6,574 bases of DNA from an uncultured Nitrososphaera sp. (lineage in GTDB: Archaea > Thermoproteota > Nitrososphaeria > Nitrososphaerales > Nitrososphaeraceae): assembly GCF_946478925.1 (NCBI RefSeq), contig NZ_CAMLDP010000088.1, forward strand, positions 1-6,574. The letters run 5' to 3'. Position numbers and translations under genes: made by a program. Below are positions 1 to 5,414 of the stretch, piece after piece (positions within the stretch are counted from its first letter, which is position 1; the number at the start of each line of letters is the position of its first letter). The notes under the pieces were generated by a model, which saw only the letters and a list, made by a program, of their open reading frames with translations, made no database searches and was not told where the DNA came from.

Positions 1-265
1 CGCTGCTGCTACCACTACCGCTGCTGCTACCACTGTGTTTATTATCTCCACTTTTGCCGTGATCGCCTCCCCCGTCACCGCCACTCTTGTCGTTCTTATC
101 TGCCAAATAAACGGGCGAAGACTCACCCTTGCCTTGCAAATGCGCTGAAAAATTATTATTATTATCTGCGCTAGCGGCCGCTGTCAATGCAGGCGCCCCA
201 ACCAGTAACACAACCACGCTAGCGGCAAGAATTCTAGCCCAAAGATCCAATCCACGATTCGCCAT
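1..265 (-). CDS. Secreted low-complexity protein, N-terminal part (cut by window edge)
   Basis: An open frame runs from ATG at 265 to the left edge without a stop, giving the first 88 residues. Residues 1-10 hold two arginines (R4 and R11 flank the charged N-end), residues 12-30 are a hydrophobic stretch rich in Ala, Val and Leu, and AAASA at 29-33 is a plausible signal-peptidase site, so the product is probably exported. The mature part begins with DNNNN and then FSAHLQGKGESSPV (39-52), which loosely resembles the opening of CHRD-type domains (F-x-A-x-L-x-G); this likeness is weak. From about residue 57 it is Gly/Ser/Asp/Lys-rich, ending in repeated GSSS units. A ribosome site GAGG lies 7 bases before the ATG on the minus strand, which supports this start. 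Function unknown; perhaps a cell-surface or extracellular protein. Codon choice is more AT-rich than in the neighbours. Confidence 0.7.
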   Translation of the reverse strand, partial: MANRGLDLWARILAASVVVLLVGAPALTAAASADNNNNFSAHLQGKGESSPVYLADKNDKSGGDGGGDHGKSGDNKHSGSSSGSGSSS

Positions 266-270
266 ATTTG

Positions 271-287
271 ATCCTCTTACAGAGGAT
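271..287 (-). promoter_or_regulatory. Hairpin/palindrome covering the ribosome site of the secreted-protein gene
   Basis: ATCCTCT (271-277) and AGAGGAT (281-287) form a perfect 7-bp inverted repeat with a 3-base loop. In the minus-strand transcript the 3' arm contains the GAGG ribosome site of the gene starting at 265, so folding would hide it. A TATA-like element (TTAAATAG on the minus strand, 308-314) predicts a start of transcription near 285, at the very edge of the repeat, so it could instead be a DNA operator over the start site. Confidence 0.45.
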
Positions 288-307
288 GTTTCCGGAATTG
301 CCAGAAC

Positions 308-314
308 TATTTAA
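308..314 (-). promoter_or_regulatory. Putative TATA box of the secreted-protein gene
   Basis: TTAAATA on the minus strand, centred about 26 bases before a predicted transcription start near 285 and about 46 bases before the ATG at 265. Archaeal TATA boxes normally lie at this distance from the start of transcription. No mapped start is available. Confidence 0.4.
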
Positions 315-330
315 CTATTGAATGCATACC

Positions 331-338
331 AAAAAAAT
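331..338 (-). terminator. T-run after the sulfur-carrier/E1 gene
   Basis: On the minus strand a run of seven T (331-337) follows the stop codon at 368-370 by about 30 bases, with no strong hairpin. This is the usual look of an archaeal intrinsic terminator and would end the threonine synthase/E1 operon before the next minus-strand promoter. Confidence 0.4.
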
Positions 339-367
339 ATGCAAGGATGGCGCTTATTTTAGTAGCT

Positions 368-1699
368 TTAGCCGTTTTTTATGAAATTGTTGTAAACAGC
401 TACCGCTTCCTCTTCATCCTTTGCGCCAACTATGGTCGCCGCGCCGCTCGACAAAAAGCTTACAGACATCTTGCCCGCGTTTGTCGCCGTGATGCCGAGC
501 GTCCCTCGCGTCCTGACCTGGTAGCCGAGCGTCTCGGCTGTCTTGCTGATGCCGCCAAGGTTGACCGGCACGGGGTTTGCCGGCGTGATGGTCCATGTCC
601 TCTTGCCCCGGTCCCTGCCGCACAACTCCTCGATTATCAGCTCCTTTGCCGTCACCTGCTGGCCGTTTATAGTCCGCGCCGTCCCGCAGGCCGGGCACTC
701 GTCCTGCCTTGCTATCTGGACCTTTTCAAACGACAGCTCGTTGAGGTCGACGTACAGCAGCTTGTTCACAAGCGTCGGCTGCTGGCCCGTTATTATCTTG
801 ACCGCCTCCGACACCTGGATTCCGCCCACCAGGTACAGTATCGACGGATGTACGCCTTCTGTGCTGCATGCCGGCATCTCGTCTTCGTTGAGCGCCGGGA
901 ACAGGCACCGCAGGCACGCAGTCTTGTTCGGGATTATTGTAGTCACAGAGCCGAGCATCCCGATAGCGCCCGCGTAGATGAGCGGAATATTGTGCTTGAT
1001 GCACGCGTCGTTGAGCGCATAGCGCGCGTCGACGCTGTCCAGCGCGTCTATTATCAGGTCAAAGCCCTTGACGATGCTCTCCGCCGTGTATTTCGTAACT
1101 GACGTTGGCACAGGCTCGATCTCGACGGTAGGATTCATCTTGCGCAAGCGGTCAGCGGCGGCTTCGACCTTTACCCTGCCGATGTCGTCCTCCGTGTAGA
1201 GGTGCTGTCTGTGCAGGTTTGTTATCTCAATGACGTCCCTGTCGACGATGCGCAGCTTGCCGACTCCCATCGCCACCAGCTGCGTCACCACCGGGTTTCC
1301 TATCCCTCCGGCACCGACGACGCACACCTTGGCCGCGCGGAGCTTTTCCATCCCCTCAAAGCCTATCTCCTCAAGCATCACCTGCCTCGAATAGCGCTGC
1401 AGCTCCTCGCTTGTCAGCTCGGCGCCTCCTGCCACTGCCGGCAGTATGTAGACGTTGTCGCCGTCCTTGAGCGCGGTCGTCATGCCGCCAGAAAATCGCA
1501 TGTTCTTGCCGTTCACGTAGATGTTGATGAGCGAGCGGGGCTTGCCGTTATGGTCAAATACGCGGCGCTTAAAGTCGTCGCCCATCTGCTCCGACACCTT
1601 GTTGAACGCGTCTTGCAGATCCAGAGCCTCTATGGGGAGCTTTTTCTCTCCCTGGCCCTTGTTCAATACCGACGGTACTGTAAATTCCACTTTTGCCAT
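368..1699 (-). CDS. CysO/MoaD-like sulfur carrier fused to MoeB/ThiF E1-like adenylyltransferase
   Basis: A 443-residue, three-part protein. Residues 1-92 are a MoaD/ThiS/CysO ubiquitin-fold carrier: NIYVN at 59-63, RFSGG at 68-72, and DGDNVYILPAVAGG at 79-92, ending in the Gly-Gly that is adenylated and thiocarboxylated in this family. Residues 93 to about 340 are the E1-like domain: RYSRQ (102-106), the ATP loop GAGGIG (129-134), IVDRD (151-155), NLHRQ (161-165), K177, DALDS (218-222), zinc pairs CLRC (262-265) and CPAC (335-338), and a candidate catalytic Cys278 in ACSTEGV, the position of the ThiF/MoeB active Cys. Residues 345-443 form an extra domain I cannot assign. The family activates a carrier C-terminus for sulfur transfer to cysteine, thiamine, molybdopterin or tRNA. 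Here the Gly-Gly is internal, so a free carrier would need cleavage. GGTGAT overlaps the stop of the upstream gene and lies about 8 bases before this ATG, suggesting translational coupling. Confidence 0.93.
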   Translation of the reverse strand: MAKVEFTVPSVLNKGQGEKKLPIEALDLQDAFNKVSEQMGDDFKRRVFDHNGKPRSLINIYVNGKNMRFSGGMTTALKDGDNVYILPAVAGGAELTSEELQRYSRQVMLEEIGFEGMEKLRAAKVCVVGAGGIGNPVVTQLVAMGVGKLRIVDRDVIEITNLHRQHLYTEDDIGRVKVEAAADRLRKMNPTVEIEPVPTSVTKYTAESIVKGFDLIIDALDSVDARYALNDACIKHNIPLIYAGAIGMLGSVTTIIPNKTACLRCLFPALNEDEMPACSTEGVHPSILYLVGGIQVSEAVKIITGQQPTLVNKLLYVDLNELSFEKVQIARQDECPACGTARTINGQQVTAKELIIEELCGRDRGKRTWTITPANPVPVNLGGISKTAETLGYQVRTRGTLGITATNAGKMSVSFLSSGAATIVGAKDEEEAVAVYNNFIKNG

Positions 1700-1708
1700 C
1701 TTATAATA

Positions 1709-2926
1709 TCACCCGATCATCGCCGAGACAGCGGCTGCGTCCGGCTTGACAGCGACAAGTTTCGGCAGCACCCCTATAATTGCTTCTGTGGCCTTGAGCC
1801 CGTTGCCGGTGACATAGCAGACCACCTTTTCGTCCTTCTCTATGCTGCCTTCTTCCACCAGCTTTTTCAGCACGCCCACTGAAACGCCGCCGGCCGGTTC
1901 TGTGAATATGCCCTCAGACTGCGCAAGCATCATTATCCCGTCCCTTATCTCGTCGTCGCCGACTTCCTCCGCAAGGCCGCCGTACTGCTTCAATCGCTTC
2001 AGCACATAGATGCCGTCACCCGGGTCTCCGATTGCGAGGCTCTTGGCTATCGTCTCCGGCCTTTCTACTGGTATCACTTCGTCAGAGTTGCGCTTGAACG
2101 CGTCTACCACCGGCGCGCACCCGTGCGGCTGCGCCGCCACTATTTTCAGGTTCTTGACGCTTCCAATCAGTCCAAGGGCGTGCAGCTCTTCAAAACCCTT
2201 GCAAATCGCGTTGAGCATCGCGCCCGAGCCTACAGGCACTATCAGCCTGTCAGGCACCTCCCAGCCAAGCTGCTCCGCCACTTCGTACGCGAGCGTCTTT
2301 GAGCCTTCCACGTAGTAGGGCCTCATGTTGATGTTGACGATGCCGTAGCCCTTGGAGTCGCCGATTATCGAGGCGACCCTGTTTGCGTCGTCGTACGTGC
2401 CCTCTACTGCGACAAACTCGGCGCCGTACGAAAGCGCTTGCGCTATCTTGACATGTTCAATATCAGAAGGAGCGAAAATGTAGCACGGCAGGTCTGCCTT
2501 TGCAGCGTGCGCTGCTGTCGCAGACGCAAGGTTGCCAGTCGACGCGCACCCTACTGCCTTTAGTTTCGTCTCTTTGGCCCTTGAAACCGCGACTCCGGCG
2601 GGCCTGTCCTTGAACGAGAACGTCGGGTTGACCGAGTCGTTCTTGATGTAAAGGCTCTTCAATCCTAGGCGCCCGCCCAGCTTGTCCGCGTGCTGCAGCG
2701 GAGTCAGCCCCGCGTTGAGGCTGACCACGTTTGCCTTGTCCGCGACGGGAAGGAGCTCGAAATATCGCCAGTAGGTCTTTTCCCTGAGGTCAAACGTGTG
2801 CCTGTTTATCGACACGTCTTTGTACGTCACGTCCAGAGGGCCGAAACAATCTTCGCAAACGTACCGGAATTGCGGCTCGTATTCCCTGCCGCATTCTCTG
2901 CACCTTAATGACTTGATACTTCCCAT
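1709..2926 (-). CDS. thrC: Threonine synthase-type PLP enzyme with zinc ribbon
   Basis: A 405-residue fold-type II PLP enzyme, the usual length for archaeal threonine synthase, which turns O-phosphohomoserine and water into threonine and phosphate. It opens with a zinc ribbon (C9, C12, C24, C27), common in archaeal ThrC. NAGLTPL (71-77) precedes the PLP site NPTFSFKDR (100-108), with K106 the Schiff-base lysine. STGN (129-132) should bind the substrate carboxylate, PVGSGA (231-236) the PLP phosphate, and VTGNGLK (372-378) is the conserved C-terminal loop. It is the first gene of an operon with the sulfur-carrier/E1 gene 9 bases downstream. The family is certain. The substrate is less so: related fold-type II enzymes such as CysM take sulfur from a protein thiocarboxylate, and the partner gene carries just such a carrier. 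A weak AAAGG precedes the ATG, and a TATA-like box lies at 2976-2983. Confidence 0.93.
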   Translation of the reverse strand: MGSIKSLRCRECGREYEPQFRYVCEDCFGPLDVTYKDVSINRHTFDLREKTYWRYFELLPVADKANVVSLNAGLTPLQHADKLGGRLGLKSLYIKNDSVNPTFSFKDRPAGVAVSRAKETKLKAVGCASTGNLASATAAHAAKADLPCYIFAPSDIEHVKIAQALSYGAEFVAVEGTYDDANRVASIIGDSKGYGIVNINMRPYYVEGSKTLAYEVAEQLGWEVPDRLIVPVGSGAMLNAICKGFEELHALGLIGSVKNLKIVAAQPHGCAPVVDAFKRNSDEVIPVERPETIAKSLAIGDPGDGIYVLKRLKQYGGLAEEVGDDEIRDGIMMLAQSEGIFTEPAGGVSVGVLKKLVEEGSIEKDEKVVCYVTGNGLKATEAIIGVLPKLVAVKPDAAAVSAMIG

Positions 2927-2975
2927 GATTTACGCCCTTTCTCTGAATGCTTGTTATTAGAACATCTCTAAGCAC

Positions 2976-2983
2976 ATTTTAAG
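2976..2983 (-). promoter_or_regulatory. TATA box of the thrC/E1 operon
   Basis: CTTAAAAT on the minus strand, in an AT-rich gap. It predicts transcription starting near 2953 and a leader of about 27 bases. A 12-base repeat abuts its upstream edge, where the TFB-recognition element would lie. Confidence 0.5.
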
Positions 2984-3025
2984 TATTGCTTAACTTTCTA
3001 GTGCATTGATATTGTAATGCTTAAC
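2983..3025. repeat. Direct repeat pair upstream of thrC promoter (possible operator)
   Basis: GTATTGCTTAAC (2983-2994) and GTAATGCTTAAC (3014-3025) match at 11 of 12 bases and start 31 bp apart, close to three DNA turns. A shorter copy of the core, AATGCTT, is at 2946-2952. The first copy touches the TATA box of the thrC operon, so a regulator binding here could block or help TFB/TBP. Chance recurrence in AT-rich DNA is not excluded. Confidence 0.35.
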
Positions 3026-3031
3026 AGAAAA

Positions 3032-3075
3032 TTTCCTGCAATTTTTTAGGCTTTTGCCGCACCAGATGCAGGAAA
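3032..3075. repeat. 9-bp inverted repeat between hisI and the thrC operon
   Basis: TTTCCTGCA (3032-3040) and TGCAGGAAA (3067-3075) are perfect complements separated by 26 bases. The loop contains a small nested hairpin, GGC-TTTT-GCC (3049-3058). It lies between the hisI stop and the thrC promoter. It could be part of the hisI transcript end or a protein site. Confidence 0.4.
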
Positions 3076-3079
3076 CATG

Positions 3080-3085
3080 AAAAAA
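3080..3085 (-). terminator. T-run directly after hisI stop
   Basis: Six T on the minus strand immediately follow the hisI stop codon (TGA at 3086-3088). A T-run this close to the stop is compatible with an archaeal terminator. The inverted repeat at 3032-3075 comes next. Confidence 0.4.
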
Positions 3086-3421
3086 TCAAGGCTTTTCCAG
3101 CATGTTATGGAAGCAAGTGCGCTCGCCGGTGTGGCACATCGGCTTGTCCGAGTCCACGATGTACAAGAGCGCGTCCGAATCGCAGTCAATCAGGATCTCG
3201 TGCACCGGCTGGACGTTTCCTGACTCTTCGCCCTTCATCCAGAGCTTGTTCCTCGACGTGCTCCAGAACCAGGCGTTCCCTGTCTTTATCGTGTTTTCAA
3301 GCGCCTCCCTGTTGGCGTAGACGAGCGTCAGCACGTCCTTTGTCCTGCGGTCCTGCACTATCACAGGGAGCACGCCCCCGCGCTTGGCAAAGTCGACGTC
3401 GCCGGCAGACTTGACGTTCAT
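3086..3421 (-). CDS. hisI: Phosphoribosyl-AMP cyclohydrolase
   Basis: A 111-residue cytoplasmic enzyme that opens the adenine ring of phosphoribosyl-AMP, the third step of histidine synthesis. Family hallmarks are all present: NREAL (37-41), FWSTSR (52-57), LWMKGEESGN (60-69), the metal-binding DCDSDALLY (79-87) and CHTGERTCF (96-104). C80, C96 and C103 correspond to the zinc cysteines of the family, and D79, D81 and D83 to its acidic metal ligands. It is the stand-alone form without a HisE pyrophosphatase domain. I start it at ATG 3421; a TTG seven codons upstream (3442) keeps the frame open but lies nearer the predicted transcription start. A TATA-like TTTATTT at 3450-3456 would put transcription close to 3427, making the mRNA almost leaderless. 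No other his genes are in the window. Confidence 0.95.
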   Translation of the reverse strand: MNVKSAGDVDFAKRGGVLPVIVQDRRTKDVLTLVYANREALENTIKTGNAWFWSTSRNKLWMKGEESGNVQPVHEILIDCDSDALLYIVDSDKPMCHTGERTCFHNMLEKP

Positions 3422-3449
3422 GTGACAGTTCGTAGCGCGCAAGGCGGAG

Positions 3450-3456
3450 AAATAAA
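3450..3456. promoter_or_regulatory. TATA-like element between divergent hisI and small ORF
   Basis: AAATAAA on plus, TTTATTT on minus. It lies about 30 bases upstream of the hisI ATG (minus) and about 37 bases upstream of the plus-strand TTG at 3490, so one AT-rich element may serve both directions. A further TATATT is at 3459-3464. Confidence 0.4.
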
Positions 3457-3489
3457 CCTATATTGTTTGTCCTGCGAAGCATCTTTGCC

Positions 3490-3639
3490 TTGGCCGCCGA
3501 GTCGTCGCTTGATTTTGACGCGTACTGGAAGGCGTGGCTTGCGTCGCGCCTTGCAGAGATGCGGGAAAAGGCAAGAGCGCGCCAGCAACAGGAAGAAGAA
3601 CAAGAACAAGAGCGGCAAGGGGAAGAGGGGGAACCCTAG
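3490..3639 (+). CDS. Small highly charged protein, unknown function
   Basis: A 49-codon frame from TTG at 3490 to TAG at 3637-3639; a TTG at 3463 would give 58 codons. I do not recognise it. The first part, LDFDAYWKAWLASRL, looks like an amphipathic helix with aromatic residues. The second half is a continuous charged helix rich in Arg, Lys, Gln and Glu ending in an acidic tail, possibly a short coiled coil. Codon use (GCG, GCC, TCG, CTT, AAG, CGC) matches the firm genes nearby, which is the main reason to believe it. The opposite strand carries a leucine-rich frame that looks like a signal peptide but is only the complement of the Glu/Gln codons. It is divergent from hisI and 24 bases before the next plus-strand gene, probably one transcript with it. 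Confidence 0.45.
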   Translation: MAAESSLDFDAYWKAWLASRLAEMREKARARQQQEEEQEQERQGEEGEP

Positions 3640-3663
3640 CTAGCAACCTTTAGGTGCACGCAA

Positions 3664-3852
3664 TTGCCATATGATGATGGCCATATGATGCTTGACATGC
3701 TGCTTCTTTTGCAGCAGCTGTGCGAGCAGCCGGCTTGCAGCAACGCGTACGACGCCGCGATAAAAATCGCGTACGCGGTAATAGTGACTGCGGCAATAAT
3801 CGCGGTCATCGCGTTTGTGCGAAGGCGCATTTCCAATCGCTCCCTGCGCTGA
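3664..3852 (+). CDS. Small single-pass membrane protein, unknown function
   Basis: Sixty-two residues from TTG 3664 to TGA 3850-3852. A ribosome site AGGTG (3652-3656) sits 7 bases before this TTG, the ideal spacing, so I prefer it to ATG 3685, which would give 55 residues. After a Leu- and Gln-rich N-terminal stretch with two cysteines (C20, C25), residues about 34-52 form one hydrophobic helix (AYAVIVTAAIIAVIAFV), closed by RRR and further Arg/Ser residues. By the positive-inside rule the C-end should face the cytoplasm. I do not recognise the family. It follows the small charged gene by 24 bases and precedes tRNA-Met by 41 bases. A 14-bp duplication (3666-3693) lies across the start region and creates extra ATGs in another frame. 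Confidence 0.55.
   Translation: MPYDDGHMMLDMLLLLQQLCEQPACSNAYDAAIKIAYAVIVTAAIIAVIAFVRRRISNRSLR
3666..3693 (+). repeat. 14-bp tandem duplication over start codons
   Basis: GCCATATGATG occurs at 3666-3676 and again at 3680-3690, a 14-bp period. Because 14 is not a multiple of three, the two ATG clusters are in different frames: 3671 reads M-M-M-A-I-stop, and that stop (TGA 3686-3688) overlaps the ATGs at 3685 and 3688 of the membrane-protein frame. Confidence 0.6.
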
Positions 3853-3862
3853 CTTTAGGCAG

Positions 3863-3870
3863 AGATATAT
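3863..3870 (+). promoter_or_regulatory. TATA box of tRNA-Met(i)
   Basis: AGATATAT, 24-31 bases before the mature 5' end of the tRNA at 3894, right after the stop of the small membrane-protein gene. Position and composition fit an archaeal tRNA promoter. Confidence 0.55.
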
Positions 3871-3893
3871 GCCCCCGCCGTAGAAATGCTGTC

Positions 3894-3990
<97 letters not shown>

Positions 3991-3993
<3 letters not shown>

Positions 3994-5310
3994 CTTTGTA
4001 TGCATTGTATGTTGCTGTTGTAATCCTGATTTTTTTTCCATGCCGTACCTGTGCAGCGGCTTGGTCAGATGCCGGTGCGCCTTGGGCGTAGGCACGTACA
4101 GCCCAGGCTTTATCGCCCGCTCTTTTTGCACCATTATTTTCTGCGCCTTTTGGTCGCGGAACTTGCATTTTTCGCACTGGTAGCCCTTGTTTTTGCCCTC
4201 AGACTTCATGCGCTTTCCGCACATTTTGCACAGCGGGTTTGCAACGTCGTAGACGGGCGCCAGCTCTTTTACCAGCAAGTATTCGACGTTAAGTATCTTG
4301 GGATGGAGAGTCGTGCCCTTGCGCACACCTACTCCTATCTCGATGAGGTCGCCCGGCGCGAGCGCGACTGCAATGTTTGCAAGGCCGGTCGGCTCGTATA
4401 TTGCCGCCGGCATCTCGGCGCCGGCCTGCTCGACTGAAAACATCACGTGCCCTCCCTCTATCGCGTTCGGCCTGCCCTTTACCCTGCACCTGACGTACCC
4501 TGCCGTGTACGCCTTGGCCGCGCGCAAATCAAGCTCGTTCTGCAGGTGCATGTTGGTGCCCTGGTTTGAGCGGAACACCATGTGGCCCTCCAGCTCTTCT
4601 GACGGCGCAATCCTGGACATGGCCGACTGCACCACCTCCGGGCTTTCGCCCCGGACGCCAAAGAACACAGGGTCGGGCCCGTGCGGCGCAATAAGCACCC
4701 TTTCGTGGTTCTGGTCATAGTTGTTGAACGTGTACGGGAATGTTTCCTTGCTGAACCTGATTATACTGTCATTGTCCACGACCCGTGGCGTGCCGCAGTT
4801 TTCCGGCGTGCGGTACGCAATGAGCTCAAACGTGTGGTCGCCGTCGAGGGCGCAGCCCATCGCCCCAAGCGAGCCCACGAGCCCCTGCCCGTTGCCAAAC
4901 GTCCAGAACCTTATCCCGCATTCTCTTGCCACCTTTTCGGCCTGCTGCCGGCTGGACACGTCGCACATGGCAAATGCGCTGAACTGCTTCAATTTTTCCG
5001 GCAAAACCTCGCCTTCCATAAACGCCACGCCCGGGTTTGCCCCGCTGCCGATTGCAGAGCCTTCCTCCACCGCCTGCCTGACGTAATCGACGACCCTGCC
5101 TACGTCATTTACTCTTGCCCGCAGGCAGACTGCCCCGTTGCCACGAGTCTTCCAGGGGATGTTGGGGTTGAGCCGTATTAGCAACGGATAATCGACAAGT
5201 TCTGCCTCCATCGTCTTTTTCAGCTCCTCTGCGACCCGGAACGCAAGGTGGGTCGTGCACCGGCCCGCCCTAGAGTCGGTGTCGTCAAAGGCGATGTGGA
5301 GGAGCATCAT
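3991..5310 (-). CDS. tiaS: tRNA(Ile2) 2-agmatinylcytidine synthetase TiaS
   Basis: A 439-residue archaeal enzyme that uses ATP to attach agmatine to C34 of the CAU-anticodon tRNA-Ile2 so that it reads AUA. Family features in order: the N-terminal FDDTDSRAGRCTTHLA (8-23); a central part with WTFGNGQGLVGSLGA (136-150) and the ATP-phosphorylating region with NQGTN (249-253); an OB-fold-like section with PTGLANIAV (307-315) and PGDLIEIG (319-326); a zinc ribbon (C361, C364, C379, C382); and the basic tail IKPGLYVPTPKAHRHL (400-415), typical of the family. Start ATG 5310 (next ATG is the second codon); TATTAAG at 5338-5343 suggests an almost leaderless mRNA. Its TAG stop (3991-3993) lies inside the 3' end of the convergent initiator tRNA gene. 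The last 18 residues (KKSGLQ...) coincide with an A/T-rich stretch that may be the tRNA terminator. Confidence 0.96.
4030..4037 (+). terminator. T8 run downstream of tRNA-Met(i), inside tiaS
   Basis: Eight T on the plus strand, 37 bases after the mature 3' end of the tRNA. It is the first long T-run downstream and a likely terminator of tRNA transcription. On the other strand the same bases encode the two lysines near the C-terminus of TiaS. Confidence 0.4.
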
Positions 5311-5337
5311 GATGTTTGCAGGATGGCAGAAATTGGC

Positions 5338-5343
5338 TTAATA
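5338..5343 (-). promoter_or_regulatory. TATA-like box of tiaS
   Basis: TATTAA on the minus strand, centred about 30 bases before the tiaS ATG at 5310, giving a leader of only a few bases. There is no ribosome site before the ATG, which fits a leaderless mRNA. Confidence 0.45.
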
Positions 5344-5388
5344 GTGTATGGCCGGGACCGGAAGAATACCAAGCGTACATGAGAACTC

Positions 5389-5399
5389 TATATATTATA
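5389..5399. promoter_or_regulatory. Strong TATA element in the tiaS/ferredoxin gap
   Basis: TATATATTATA, the best TATA-like sequence in the gap, not explained by either flanking gene: tiaS and the ferredoxin each have their own box nearer the start. Read on plus it predicts a transcript from about 5415-5420, exactly where a run of hairpins begins. Confidence 0.45.
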
Positions 5400-5414
5400 C
5401 AAATGTCGATGTAT

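Noticed and set aside
347..1102. Long plus-strand open frame opposite the E1 gene
   Set aside because: It is Arg/His/Ala-rich with no family pattern, and lies wholly opposite a gene with clear ThiF/MoeB motifs, so it is a shadow of a GC-rich gene.
3422..3643. Plus-strand 73-codon frame across the hisI promoter
   Set aside because: It begins inside the hisI promoter, is basic and low in typical codons, and competes with a frame whose codon use is far more gene-like.
3458..3646. Minus-strand frame with a leucine-rich, signal-peptide-like beginning
   Set aside because: The leucines and valines are the complement of the Glu/Gln/Lys codons of the plus-strand small gene, and the remainder is Thr/Arg/Gln-rich without domain pattern.
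3671..3677. ATGATGA as the C box of a C/D small RNA
   Set aside because: No CTGA D box occurs at a suitable distance and the match is explained by the 14-bp duplication.
4681..5181. Long plus-strand frame opposite tiaS
   Set aside because: Entirely antisense to a strongly conserved gene, with no recognisable pattern; treated as a shadow.
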